Source of the DNA: Annona cherimola
Taxonomy: Eukaryota > Streptophyta > Magnoliopsida > Magnoliales > Annonaceae
Length of the DNA stretch: 64,000 bases
Assembly: GCA_030490835.1 (NCBI GenBank)
Contig: CM059975.1
Coordinates: 54,985,174-55,049,173, forward strand
Reading direction: 5' to 3'
Both the position numbers and the translations under genes were made by a program. Under the pieces are notes generated by a model, which was not told where the DNA came from, made no database searches, and worked only from the letters and a program-made list of their open reading frames with translations. Of the stretch, positions 37,713 to 50,532 are shown in pieces. The stretch's first letter is position 1. The number at the start of each line of letters is the position of its first letter.

Positions 37713-40124
37713 ATAAATCCATTTTAACATGCTAGCATGATTTTTCAATCATAAACTTGGAATCACAACATTTTTCGTAGTATTTATCAAAGGAAGTTTC
37801 ATAATATCACATTGAAGTAAAACCATCATTTCAATACAATTTAACTAAGGAATGGCTATCCTTAAATATCTCTAAGATATTTTCAATAGTTACATTAAAC
37901 AGTTAGTATAAAAATCACATTTATTCAAAGCAATTTAGAAGAGCAAAAATCATTTAGAAAATTTGCTTGCTTACCTGTGTTCCTTAGCTTTCCGACTCAG
38001 CCTTTTCTTTGCCTTTGCCTACATGAGAATAATATAATTTTTCATATATTTCTTTTCCTTGCATCTCATTTAGTTTTCCAACCCATTTCCATTAACATAT
38101 ATCATTCATATGACTTCTCAAGTCATTATGCACATATATAGCATATATTGCACATATTAGCACATTTCATGGTTTTGTACATAACATATACAACCCATAA
38201 GTAGGGTAACCATTCAAACACATAAAATTCATCCATTAATTATCATACATAGTTTCATTAACTTTCATTTATCATTTTTCACTTATTTTTCAAAATTTAC
38301 ACATCGGTGCTCCTTTTAAGCACACATCATCACCTCATACTTCATAAATAAATTCCAAAATTTAAAATTAATCATTATACACTCTAAAAATATGTATAAT
38401 CATTAAATACATCATATTTTATTATATTTTTTCACATAATCACATTCCATACGTCATTCATCACTTGTGCACATTTATCGTTTCACATATGCCCATTCGG
38501 TAACACATACATAATATATTTCATAAAATTTTCTAAGTCAGAAACTTGGTCACTAATTCAGCATGATAATTATCCTTAATTACCACTGCATTTAGGGTAT
38601 TTTTATGGGTTTTAAATCCACTTACCATAGGTTTCCAAAACAGCAACTTTGGAACCCATTTTTCACCCATTTAACATGTCTTTTGACACATAACCCTAAG
38701 CAGTTTAATAAATCCGAATTTCAAGAAAATAATTCCACTTTTCCTAATCCAAATTTAGGGCATTAATACATGTTTAACATTCATAAATTAAAACCCCTCA
38801 AAACAGCAAGTTGCTTACCCGTTTCGGGTCCTGTTTTCACTCCATTTATACATCGTTTCATAAATCCATAAAAATCAGATTTTGAGCTTATTTTCCCAAA
38901 TCCGTTTGGGCATCAATAATAAATTAACCCTAAGGTATTTAACCCTACATATCATTCACAAATCATGCAAACCCATTTCCACAGCATTTTTAACCTAAAA
39001 GTGAAGAATTCGGGTCGTAAACGTCGCTTAGCATTCCATATTTTCTAAAATTCATGATTTAAGCTCAAATAAACATATGTTTTGCATTAATACATGATTC
39101 ATAAAATAATCACATCATCAATCCAAAATAGCAACTTTTCATGGGGATTTTAGAGTTTATCAAGTTGAATTTTCAACTCATAAATTATTCAAATCATCAC
39201 TTTCATCATCTAAAACATAGAAATTCATACATGTAACCTAATACCCATTCAATATTCAATCAAAGGCCAGGTTCAATCATCATTTGAAGATTATTTTAGC
39301 ATCAATTTCATATTCAATTTTTGGAGTTTAAAACTCAAGTTAGACAACTCAAAACAACACCTATACTCCAAACCCTAATCAGTTGGAAGAGTTTTCTCCA
39401 CCAAATTTCCCTTCTTTTACCCTTGCTTTTCTTCCTATTTTCCTCTTCCTTTGCTGGCAAAAAATGGACGTGAGTTGCTGGTCTAGAGGAAGGAATTTCA
39501 GCACTTAGCAAAATGCCCAAACTTAAACTGAAATGGACGTGCATGGCTTTTTATAGGTGCTGGATATATCCAGCTGTGGACCCCACATCTTGAGTTGATT
39601 TTCCACACATTTAATGCTCCCTTATCATCCTCATGTGCTTGCTGATTTACAGCCTAGTAAAATAGGTTTTTACCATTTTTAAAAAACCCAAAACTTGCTC
39701 TCATCTTGACCGTCCATCTACCCCCCACAGATCACGTCCAGCTGCTACCCAGTTTCGAGCATTTTTTTATTTTTTATTAATCTCCATTTAAGGGTAAAGC
39801 ATACACCTAATTACCCTTTAATTCATGCATTAATTTGGTATTAAAAATTTTAGCAAAAATTGTAGCAATTCAGCATAACAATACACGTTATTTGCCCCCT
39901 TCAAGCTATCCACGTTTTCACCTCCATGGCAGTTGTGTTTTACAATTTCTTTTGCAGCGATTTTGCATGATTGAATGCATATCCTTATGTCCCTACATGT
40001 CAACTGCATGGATTCATATTTTAGAAAATTAAAAATTCAAAAATAGATAGCAATGCAGCCCCTTGGACATCCCTATGTGGACACATACTCTATGCTCTTG
40101 TTGAGCACTTTCTAGCATCATCAT
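37713..40124 (-). repeat. Element D 3' LTR, distal part (truncated)
   Basis: Minus-strand LTR sequence that resembles LTRs F and I. It contains a micro-exon-like block at 38019-37975 (TGTAG before, CAG|GTAAGC across its end) and a TATA-like TATAAAAA at 39555-39548; the first donor is weak. The terminal ~0.9 kb with the U5 block and the GCCACA end is missing at the fusion with C. The last five bases (ATCAT) are the target duplication of solo LTR E. Confidence 0.8.
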
Positions 40125-43100
40125 TGTGAAACCCGCAATCCTAGAATAGCACATGTAAACCTAGGGTTGTAAACCCTAGATCCCTGTACTGATTTTATGA
40201 TAAATAAAATTTATGAAATATGTTATATTTTACAAATGTGTACTAGAGGTTAAAATAATGCAATTAAGAATGTGACGCACGTGAATAGTGTACGTGAATA
40301 GTAAACGTGCATAGTAATTGTGGATTAAGATATGAGATTAAGAGTTAATCACTTGATTAACCTAATCACAAAAATTCAAAAGGAGAATTAATCACTACAA
40401 GATAAAATAGCAATTCTTTTGGATATTCTAATCCAAATTTGGATTTTTGTAGAAAAATAGAAAAAAATTCATAAATTGCAATCCGGGTGTCGGAATTAGA
40501 TGAATTTTTTTATGGATGGTTAAAAATACATGATGAACATGATGAATGGTATAAGACGTGATGAAACTCACAAATTAATGGCCAAGATGAAGTGTCAAAT
40601 AGATGTTGAAAAAGTAACTTAACTTTTTATTAAATATACTTTGACTTTTTAATAAAGTAAATAATTAAAAAAAATAAAATTAAATGCAAATGCAGCATGG
40701 CAGGGACGTGCAAGGGGGTTGCTGACTTTTGGGGTCATGATCCAATGGTCACAAATCAATTTTATCATTAATCAAGGGTTGAGATTAAGTTGCTTAAAAA
40801 TAATTAATTTTAAAATTAAAAAAATAGGATAAAAATAGGGCTGCAATAGGGCTGCTGTATCAGGCCTAGGGTGGCTGCTCTTGGCTCAAGGCACCTTTTG
40901 GAAATTAGAAAAAAACACATTTGCAAATTTACACCTCAAGCAAGGGGGTAAATTGCAATTTAATGAAAAATCAAAAAGGTATAAATAGGGGCATGGGGTG
41001 AACGTCCAAAGGCACAATCCCAGCTCCACTTGAGCCATTCCAAGTTCCCAAGCCATCCAAAACACGTTTTGGCCTTGAAAGAAAGAAGGAGAGAAGATTT
41101 GAGAGAGAAGGGCCAAGTAGAAGGGGAGTTTTTCTACTTCAGGTAAGGGGATTCTTCCCAAACTTGTTTTGGATGTTAATTAGGGTAAAACCATGCTTAG
41201 ATAATTCCCAAGCATGAGAAAATAAGTATAGATATAATGTTTAAATGGAATTATGCCAAAACATCAAAAATTTGGAGCGAAGATAGGGTATTTGGGAAGA
41301 TAGCATATGATATATGAAAATAATGCTCCAAAATTTATAAATGATGATTTGGGATGTATTATTATGATAAATATGATGTTGGAATAATGATATATTAATT
41401 TCATGATTTTTGGAATTAAGGATTATGCTTAAGTGAATTTATGTTGATTTTTAGTATATGGAGAAAATGATTTTTTTGGCCAAGTAAATGATGATAAATT
41501 CAAAATGTATGAAATGTCCTATGATATAATAGACATGAGGTATGTCATGATATTTTTTATTTTTGGAAAAAATATCAAATTTTGGAATCCATGAACAGTA
41601 ACCCCGGATGAACAGTAATATGCTACAGTAATTTGCTACAGTAAACAGCGTGATTTTGGAGAAAATTTTAGATTTATTTTTATATTTTATGAGGATATAT
41701 GGATTGAATTTTTTAAGGATTTATGGATAAAAATCCATATAAGAAAATGATGATCACGCATTTTTAAGGATAACCTCTATAAAAAATTTTATGGTGGAAA
41801 ATAAGGTCATAAATAAATATAAAATATGCATGATAAAGTATGTATATCCTTTTCACTTGTATAGGAAAAGGAAAGGAAAGGATGAAGGAGTCGGATTAAA
41901 GCAAAGCAAAGGTAAGCAAGCAAACTTTTGAAAATGATTTTTATATAGTGCAACTATGGAATATGTCAAATTTGCTTTATTATAAGCAAATTCATATGGA
42001 AGTAAGAAGAAATGTTAAAGTATGTGGGAATTGCTTTATCATAAGCAAATCCTTATAAATGAAGAGAAAGATGGAAATGGTTGCATTATAATGGAAAAGG
42101 AAAAGTTTTGATTTCCAAAATAGTATTTTGTTTTATCGAATGAATTTAAAATGATTTATTAAAATGTTTTGAAACGGATTTAAGGAAGGCCAACCAATAA
42201 CCGATTTAAATGAAGATTTCTTTTAAATGACCAAAGGATCATACAAGCGTATCTTCGTATAGAAGAAACTTAAGTGTTATGTGGACAAAGAATATGATAT
42301 ATATGTATAAAAAAAATGAATTATGCATTAGTATATCTTTTGTTCATGAAAAATCTAGAAACGAGAAGAAAAATGTTTCCAAAGTCTTTGGTTTCCAAAT
42401 ATTAAAATGTTTTTTTTTAAATTGTTTTACCGATCAAAAATGATTTATAAACATTTTTTAGCAATGTTTCAAATTTATTATATCTCAAATATTTCAAATG
42501 TTTTAAGAATGTGCCATTTAAATGTTTTTAAAATTATTTAAGGTTGGTCATCCTTACAAAATATTTTTATTAACTTGTTAACTTGGGCTATGCCGAGTTA
42601 TCAAGTTAGAGATAGAAATACAGGCCGAGGTCTGTACTATTTTGAAAGGTTATGCTAGCATCAGATTTTGAAAAGGAAAAAGACACAGACTAAGGTCTGT
42701 GGAGTTTTATAAAAAGCATGCTAGCATATGAACGTGAAGAATGTGCACATGAGCTATGTACTAGGTCTACTGTAGAGGATTGCAGACCGGACGCGGTTGT
42801 AAAATGGGCCCCCTCTACATAGGCCAAGTCGCTTTAAAAGGCAAAATGCCGGCGGCGCCCTCCCTGAAATGGGAGAAGAACACGGATAACTGCCTGGCTC
42901 GCGAGTTATCAATAGAGATGGTTTCTCTCCTAAGGAGGAAAGGGTGATCACTTGGTAAGTGTCACCTACCAGATGGACAGAAACGTTATGCATGATGCAT
43001 ATGCTTGTTTTAAAAAGGTTTTATGAAAAATGTTTTAAGGACATGAGAATGTCCTTGGAGAAAGAAAGTTTTATGAAAAACGTTTTATGTTCGTGAAAAA

Positions 43101-43643
43101 AAGGTTTACATGTTAAGTTTGCAAGCATATGTTTTACGAAAGGTTTTATGAAAAGGTTTCCACTGGTTGATAGTAAATCACTTGATAAGTGTCTACTATT
43201 GAACAAGAGAAATGCATTTAAATGAAAAAAAACGCTTGCTTACTGAGTTTCGACTCACGTTTTGCTTTTCAAACCATAGACAGGTACAACACATGCCAAG
43301 AAGAAAAGGAAAAAGAAGGTATGAAGAAAATTTTATGATATGCTGATCCATATATGGTATGACATGAACATATGATAAGGAGTTTTCAAATTATGTATGT
43401 ATAAAATGTTCAGGTTAAAATAACCTGTATTGTACAAAAACAAGTATGAATGTTATCAATGATAATTGAGATTTGATGATAAGTATGTGTCTTTATGGGA
43501 TGAAAGAAAAAGAAATTTTTTTTTTTTGGACGAGATCGAATTAAGTACCCGCCGCGTGATCAGGGCAACAATCCTGATTCACACTTACCAATCGACAAGA
43601 TCCCGGAGTAAGGCCAGTGGACGCCTCGGTTCGGGGCACCACA
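40125..43643 (+). mobile_element. Solo gypsy LTR E
   Basis: Plus-strand LTR of 3519 bp, TGTGAAACCCGCAATCC at the start and GGGGCACCACA at the end, with target duplication ATCAT (40120-40124 and 43644-43648). It has TATAAATA at 40980-40987, a strong donor-like CAG|GTAAGG (GT at 41143), a micro-exon-like block at 41865-41911 (ATAG before, GTAAGC after), and an acceptor-like CCATAG|ACAG ending at 43279. Palindromes lie at 42620-42635, 42685-42700 and 43037-43056, and the stem-loop TGAGT-TTCG-ACTCA at 43244-43257. No gene. Confidence 0.93.
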
Positions 43644-44411
43644 ATCATCATGGGCATTCATTGCTGGATTTTTCTTGCATTTTCATGTTTTATAATATTG
43701 CATAAAATACCCTCAAAATATGCTGCATTTTACACCTCATTTTCCATTAAAATCATGCAATTATTTCCTGTACTCAAGCGTTAAATGAATGGTACTTTTA
43801 AGGTGTTAAAGTCAAGCATGCTCACCTTTTTCAATACAGGTATTTTCTCAACATTTTAAGCTTAATCTAAGCCTTCCAAAATGTGTATCTCATGATTTCA
43901 TTCAACCGTTTCAATTTTCATTTCAATCCGATTTTCCTAGCTCAAATTATAGTCGTTTAAAGTTAACAGTTGAAATTGAGATGTGATCAATAAATCATTA
44001 TACTCATTTCATCAAGAATTTTCATAACCCAATAATTCCATAATACCAAGCCCAACATCATCAATTACCATTTCAAATTTCACTTGAATCCGCCTTACGG
44101 GCGTTGAGTTATGAATTTTCTAGCGTTTTTCCACTTAACTTGACAATTATCATTTACATGCTCATAATTCATTTTAAATAATGGAAAATGATTATTCATG
44201 ATATATTGGTGTATTTTAATCACCAACCATTTACTTTAATTTTTCTCATATTAGCTCAAAATGATTACTCAAGTCATCATTACTCATGCTTAACCCTAAT
44301 TGCAATAATTAGCAAAATCTCATAATCATTCAAAATTCAATAATTCACATATAAATGTCATATACATGATCAATGCATACATATGGGTTCTACTTGGGTT
44401 AGGGTTTCACA
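43644..44411 (-). repeat. Element D 3' LTR, proximal part
   Basis: Start of D's 3' LTR on the minus strand (TGTGAAACCCTAACCC at 44411), closely similar to the start of solo LTR F. It adjoins the polypurine tract of D and is separated from the rest of its LTR by solo LTR E. Confidence 0.85.
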
Positions 44412-44425
44412 ATTCTCCCCCCTTA
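44412..44425 (-). other. Polypurine tract of element D
   Basis: Minus-strand AAGGGGGGGAGAAT lies directly before the LTR start, following the pol stop by about 25 bases. Confidence 0.82.
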
Positions 44426-44449
44426 TAACAGGTTTCATCCCAGAACCGT

Positions 44450-47400
44450 CTATTCTTTAAATAGCTGGTGGTATTTCCGTTCCACTTCTTCCTTTAGCTC
44501 CCAAGTGGCTTCATTTTCGAAATACCGGTTCCATTGTACCTTTATGTACTCGATTTCTCGATTCCGAAGTTTTTGTACCTTGTGATCCAAGATTCTCACT
44601 AGCCTTTCTTCATAATTCAGATAATCTTGAATCGGCAGATTTTCAGCCATTAATATATGTGTTGGGTCCGGAACATATTTTCTAAGCATCGAAATATGAA
44701 ACACATTGTGAACTAGGGCTAATGTCGGGGGTAAGGCTACTCGATATGCCAATTTCCTAACCTTCTCCAAAACCTCAAATGGTCCAATATACCTAGGATT
44801 CAGCTTTTTCTTTTTCCCAAACCTTGTAACTCCCTTGAATGGCGTGACCTTTATAAACACATGTTCGCCAACTTGGATATTTAAATCCCTTCTCTTGCAA
44901 TCTGTGTAACTCTTTTGCCGACTCTGGGCTGTGAGTATACATTGGCGAATAGTTCTTACCTTGTCTGCCATTCGTTGAGATAAGTCTGGGGCTAACCTTT
45001 TCTCTCCAACTTCATCCCAGTTACACAACGTTCTACATCGCCGACCATACAACGCCTCAAATGGAGCCATTTGGATGCTAGCTTGGTAGCTATTGTTATA
45101 TGCGAATTCCACAATTGAGATATACTCATCCCATGATCCTCCAAACTCTAAGGTATATATCGGAGCATATCTTCAATGATCTGGTTCACTCACTCCGTTT
45201 GTCCATCGGTTTGAGGATGAAAGGTTTGCTGAATTTGATTTGGGTGCCTAGGGTTTCGTGCAAGCTTTTCCAAAACCTTGACGTAAATGTCGCATCTCGA
45301 TCTGAGATAATCGACTTTGGCACTCCATGGAGTCATACGACCTCTTTATAATAAAACTTAGCTAGCCTTTCTGCGGTATAAGTCCTTCTGATAGGTAAGA
45401 AGTGTGCAACTTTTGATAACCTAACTACGATTACCCATATGGAATCGTTTCCTGCTTGGATCTTAGGTAATCCTTCTATGAAATCCATTATGATGTCATC
45501 CCACTTCTATTCAGGGATTTCTAAGGACTGTAGCTTACCAGACACTCTTTGGTGATCCGCCTTCACCCGTTGGCAAGTTAAACACTTAGACAAATATTCA
45601 TTTATCTCTCTTTTCATATTATTCCACCAATATGCTTTCTTGAGATCCTGATACATCTTAGTACTCCCTTGGTGAATAGAAAAGGGCAAAAAATGTGCCT
45701 CCTTAAGAATATGTTCCTTCAATTCAGCTATATGAGGTATGCAAAGGCGACCCTTGTACCTATACATACCTTGCTCATCAATGGAAAATTCTGCCAACCC
45801 CTTTTTCTTCATTTTCTCGACATATGCATCTAGGTCTGTATCCTTTTGCTGCACAGTCTTAATCTGTTCAAAAAGTGATGATTGTATGCATAATTGTGAT
45901 AAACTTGTGTGGACTCCTGGTAGACATACAATCAATTCCATTTGTCTCATCTCCTTAAGCAAACCTTCCTCCTTAGTGATAAGATACGCTAAGCTGACAT
46001 TTCTGCTCAATGCATCAGCTACTACATTTGCCTTACCTGGATGATATAAAATTTCCAAATCATAGTCCTTTAATAATTCGAGCCATCTCCTTTGCCTCAT
46101 GTTCAACTCCTTCTAAGTGAAAATGTATTTGAGGCTCTTATGATCAGTGTAAACTTCACATCTTGCACCATACAGGTAATGTCTCCATATTTTTAAGGCA
46201 AATACCATAGCTGCTAATCTAAATCATGTGTGGGGTAGCTTACCTCATTGGGCTTTAGCTGTCGCGACGCATAAGCTATAACTTTACCCCTTTGCATCAG
46301 GACACACCCTAATCCTTTTCTTGATGCATCACTATAGACTGTAAACCCTTCATTTCCTTCGGGTAGGGTTAAGATGGGTGCTTTCACTAATCGTTGTTTC
46401 AAATTTTGAAAACTGCGCTGGCATTCCTCAAACCATACATACCTGACTCCTTTCCGAGTCAACTTGGTTAACGGGGCTGATAGTTGTGAAAATCCTTCGA
46501 CAAATCTTCTATAATAGCCGGCCAACCCTAGGAAACTTCGAATTTCTATAATGGTCGTCGGCCTTGGCCATTTCAATACTGCCTCAATCTTTTGAGGATC
46601 AACTTGAATACCTTTTTCAGATATTATATGCACAAGAAATCCTATTTGTTTCAACCAAAATTCACATTTCTTCAACTTGGCATATAATTTCTCTTTCCTC
46701 AACCTTTCTAAAACCTTTCGCAAATGACTTTCATGTTCTTTCTTCGTTTAGAGTAAATCAGGACATCGTCAATAAACACTACCACAAATTGATCAAGATA
46801 ATCTCGAAAAACTCTATTAATCATATCCATGAATACAACAAAGGCATTAGTAAGTCCGAAAGGCATTACCAGAAACTCATAATGTTCATACCTGGTTCGG
46901 AATGCCGTTTTATGAGTATCGGTCAGACTTATCCTCAGTTGATGATACCTTGACTGTAAATCAATCTCGGAGAACGTTGTTGCTCCTTGCAACTGATCGA
47001 ATAAATCGTAGATCCTGGGCAAGAGATATTTATTCTTTATGGTAACTTTATTTAGCTCCCGGTAATCAATACATAACCTTAAACTTCCATCCTTTTTCCT
47101 CACAAACAATACCGGAGCTCCCTAAGGGGACACACTTGGTCGGATGAAACCCTTGTCCAATAACTCCTGCATTTGAGTTCTTAATTCATTCATCTCAGCT
47201 GGCGCCATTCTATATGGAGTTTTAGAAATTGGAGCTACACCCGGCATTACATCTATTGTCATATCCATTTCCCTTTGTGGAGGCAATGTGGTTAACTCCT
47301 TTGGAAATACATCCGGAAATTCCCTAACCACAGGTATTTGATTAATTTCTACCTCCATGTCTTTGTCTACATTCACAGACACCAAGTAGGCTTGACATTT

Positions 47401-47870
47401 TTGTCGAATCATCCTGACAGCTTTCATAGATGATATCAATATATTTGAACTGTCAGGTTGCATTAGCTTTCCAATGGCAACCGCCTTCCCTGGAGTTACT
47501 TCAAATTATACTTTCTTATGCTTACAGTCTATGGTCACTCCCCATTGGCTTAGCCAATCCATACCCAATATTACGTCGAACTTAGTCATTGGCAATATGA
47601 TCAAATCAGCTCCTAGAATCAATGATCCTATCCTAATTGGGCAAGCTTTGCATACTTGGCTAGTACTTGCAACTTATAGACTGGAGATTCTACATGTATA
47701 ATCTGGTTAGTCCCTTCTATCAGCAGGGCATGGGTGGTCACATATTGGCATGCTATGAATGAATGGGTGGTACCAGAATCAAACAAAGCTACTGCCAAAT
47801 TTCCTAGAATATAAACCGTACCTGTAACACCTTTTCCTCTTGTTCTTGAGATTCTGTCCGGGTTAGGGCA
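44450..47870 (-). pseudogene. pol: Element D pol with chromodomain, broken
   Basis: Ty3/gypsy polyprotein read on the minus strand: protease region (about 47870-47465, no longer in one frame), reverse transcriptase ([14 protein letters not shown] near 47060; [10 protein letters not shown] near 46780-46750), RNase H ([11 protein letters not shown] near 46335), integrase zinc finger (H-H-C-C pattern with CLTCQRVKADHQ near 45565), integrase core (about 45500-45110, several shifts) and C-terminal chromodomain (about 44700-44450, VKVQWNRYFENEATWELKE). Open pieces are 47463-47122, 47109-46708, 46723-46214, 46106-45507 and 45112-44450, with stops or shifts between them. The order and motifs match a Tekay-type chromovirus. 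Not functional. Confidence 0.87.
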
Positions 47871-47899
47871 TGCACGTGCACCGGGTTCGTAGAAGTTCC

Positions 47900-48549
47900 C
47901 TACTTACCGGTTGCTCCAGGTATCCTAAGATGAGCAGGTCTTCCACGTCCTTGAGATGTTTGCACCTTGTTTGGGCAATTCGAGGCTATGCGACCCACTT
48001 GATCACTTATATAACATTTAACAACCTTCACTTCCCCCGTCCTGCACTCCTTGGCGATATGACCCATTTGGCCACATTTATAGCACTTGTTCGAGCCTTT
48101 TAGACACTTGCCTGTATGTCGCCTTTGACACTTCCTACACAGCGATGAGCTTTTCCTTCTCAGAATTCCTTTTCCCTTCCTTACATTTCCTTTTCTAGCT
48201 TTCTCTTTTCCAGGTTCCGGTTCCTTGGGACCCATACTGAACATTTTTGAACCCAATCGCAGTTCTTGGGTTCTTAAAGCTTCAACTTCCAAAGCCCTTG
48301 CTCTCTCGAGGCTTGAAGCATAGTCTTTTATCAGCAAAGGGGCCAGACTTTCTCGTAGATATGGCCTCAGCCCTTGTTGGAATCTCTGTGCCTTATTTCC
48401 TAGCACATTTACGATCCAAGGCACATATCTGACCGGAGCATTGAATTTCGTAGCATACTCAGTGACCGTCATCCTCCCTTAATACAATTTTTCAAATTCT
48501 ATCACTTTTTGACTCTGCAATCCAACCGGGAGGTATTCTTTGTTAAATT
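47900..48549 (-). pseudogene. gag: Element D gag, 3' part
   Basis: C-terminal two thirds of gag: GRMTVTEYATKFNAPVRY, a KGLRPYLRE-like region, a basic stretch and two zinc knuckles (CYKCGQMGHIAKEC near 48080 and a second CYISDQVGRIASNC near 48010, which has lost its second Cys and its His). An in-frame stop replaces Gln near 48481. The frame joins 59312 across the Copia B insertion, with the AAATT duplication (48545-48549) inside the EEFN codons. Confidence 0.85.
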
Positions 48550-50209
48550 TGTTGGTCCCGAGTTGATGGCCTAACCCAAGAGGGGAGGGGTGAATTGGGT
48601 TCTTTAAAATTTCTTTTGTAAACTTAAAAATCTTAACCCCTTGAAAAGGTTAATCCCCTTTTTAAGCGAATGGAGAGCAAATAAGATAAAGCAGTAAAAA
48701 TAAGTAGAACACAAGATTTATAGTGGTTCGGGCAAACCTTCCCTACTCCACTCTTCCAAGCTCACACTCCGTTGTGACTTGGGTTCCACTATGTATTCCA
48801 CGAATACACTTAGAGTCACCGCTCTCTTCTAGATTCAAAGCTCTAGGGGGCATAACAACTAGAGCCACTTGCTCTCTTCTAGATTCAAAGCTCTAGGGGG
48901 CATATACAATCACTTGCACAAGTAGGTGATGAGTCTCACTCCAATCACACCCTACTTTGCATATACTTGATCTTAGCTACCCAAGCTAAATCAAGATTTA
49001 TACAACAAGACAATGAAATAAATGAAACTACACTTTACAGATTTGTGTAGGCAGATTGAGCTCGAGGAAGAAATCAAAGGCAGCTTGGATGATGATCGTT
49101 GAAGCAACTTGCAGTTTGAAGCTCTTTCTTCCTTTAAATCACTCAAATATGGAGAAAAGGAATTTGAAAGTCTTTCTTGCACTTCTTTTCTCTCTATGAT
49201 CCTTAGTGTAGTGTGTATTGTCTTTTCTCACGTTCATTTGAATGTCTTTTTATAGAGTGAGAAAGATTGGAACGTTGTAGGAGTGGTTGTCGCGCAATAA
49301 ATGAACTCCAACGTTCAAAAATTCGAACGTTATACTCCAAGTCGAAGATGGAGTCGACTTGGTCTGCGACTTGGCTTCCAAGTCGCACCTGGAGTCGACT
49401 TGGCCTGCGACTCCAGTTCTTCCAGATTCCAAGTCTGAGTCTTTGGTCGACTTGGCTTTGGACTTCGACTCAAGTCGATCCTGAAGTCGACTTGACTTGC
49501 GACTTGACTCGACTTTTGCTGGAAATGCTTTGAGCTTCTTTTGATCTGCTTTTTCATCCTTGGTTTTCTTTCTTTTGAATAAGCTTGAGAACTTGTGATT
49601 GACTTGATAGACTTGATTTGATGTTGATCTTGAATCCTTGCTTTGATCTTCGAGAACCTTGAGTTGTTCTTGAAAATGGTCCTTGCATCCTTTTTGGATT
49701 TGATTATTCTCAATTTGATCTTTTGGATAAGCTTGGAAATACAAACTTCAAGTCTGAAATCCTCAAGTCGAAGTTGGAGTCGACTTGGTCTGCGACTTCG
49801 CCCAAGTCGCACATGGAGTCGACTTCGTCTGCGACTTCGCCATGTTCGTGAACCAGATTTCAGCGCTGGACACTTTTGGTCGTTTGAGGTCGATTCCGAA
49901 GTCGACTTCGTCTGCGACTTGACTACCCAAGTCGCAAGTGGAGTCGACTTGACTTGCGACTTCACCTGTCAGTCCTTCCATTTTCAAATCTGTCCACCTG
50001 TGGCCATTCCAAGTCCCTAGAGAAGTCGACTTGGGTATCGACTTCGTACCAAGTCGAAGTCCGAGTCGACTTGGTGATCGACTTGGTCTCTTTGCTTTCC
50101 TTAAACACTTGGCAAACTTATTAGTATTCTTTTTAACCTCAAATTAGTTCTTGTTAATCATCAAAACTTACACTTTGGTCAATTTTGTTTTGAGTCATTG
50201 TTTCCAACA
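48550..50209 (-). repeat. 3' LTR of Copia B
   Basis: On the minus strand it runs TGTTGGAAACAATG (50209) to GGGACCAACA (48550). The TATA box TATAAAAA is at 49254-49247. A 50-bp-period tandem duplication (48821-48854 and 48871-48904) lies near the end. All sequence I compared with 57652-59311 is the same at an offset of 9102. The open frames of 60-211 codons in it are side-effects of the repeated 34-bp modules. Confidence 0.95.
49339..50084 (-). promoter_or_regulatory. 34-bp dyad modules in Copia B 3' LTR
   Basis: Nine units fit AAGTCGC-N5-AAGTCGACTY-N5-GCGACTT on the minus strand with one to a few mismatches: 49339-49372, 49380-49413, 49472-49505, 49765-49798, 49804-49837, 49887-49920, 49929-49962, 50011-50044 and 50051-50084. 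Eight of them form four pairs with 5-8 bp gaps. The nearest unit lies 84 bp upstream of the TATA box, as in Copia A. Confidence 0.75.
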
Positions 50210-50224
50210 ATCTCCCCCTTTTTG
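50210..50224 (-). other. Polypurine tract of Copia B
   Basis: Minus-strand CAAAAAGGGGGAGAT directly precedes the 3' LTR start. Confidence 0.85.
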
Positions 50225-50532
50225 ATGATTGACAAAACTACATTTGAGTTGATACCTTTTTGAGTATTTAAGCAAGTTCATGTAAAAACAGAGCATTCAA
50301 ACATATTACCATAGAAAGCAGAGCATATACATATTCATGACAGAGCATTATTTTCATAATTCACTCAAAATATTCATGTCAAGCATAAAACATCTTTCAT
50401 GTATATCTGTTTCATTTTTACAAAATGCAATGAAAAACAAAATGAAACCTAGATACAAGTTACCCAACCCAAAACGAAAGGAAACTCTAACTCTTAAACC
50501 GATCTTAAACCGATCTTTTCTCCCCCTTTTTG
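50225..50532 (-). other. Copia B 3' non-coding region with internal purine tract
   Basis: Non-coding stretch between ORF3 and the polypurine tract. It begins just past the ORF3 stop with GACAAAAAGGGGGAGAAAAG (minus strand, about 50532-50512), the counterpart of the tract at 22726-22740 in Copia A. Nothing else is recognised in it. Confidence 0.7.

Noticed and set aside
49250..49965. Open frames of 164 and 211 codons in the Copia B LTRs (also 58352-59067)
   Set aside because: They translate the repeated 34-bp modules (KSQTKSTP-type repeats in several frames), lie in U3 upstream of the TATA box, and have no counterpart in Copia A's LTR.
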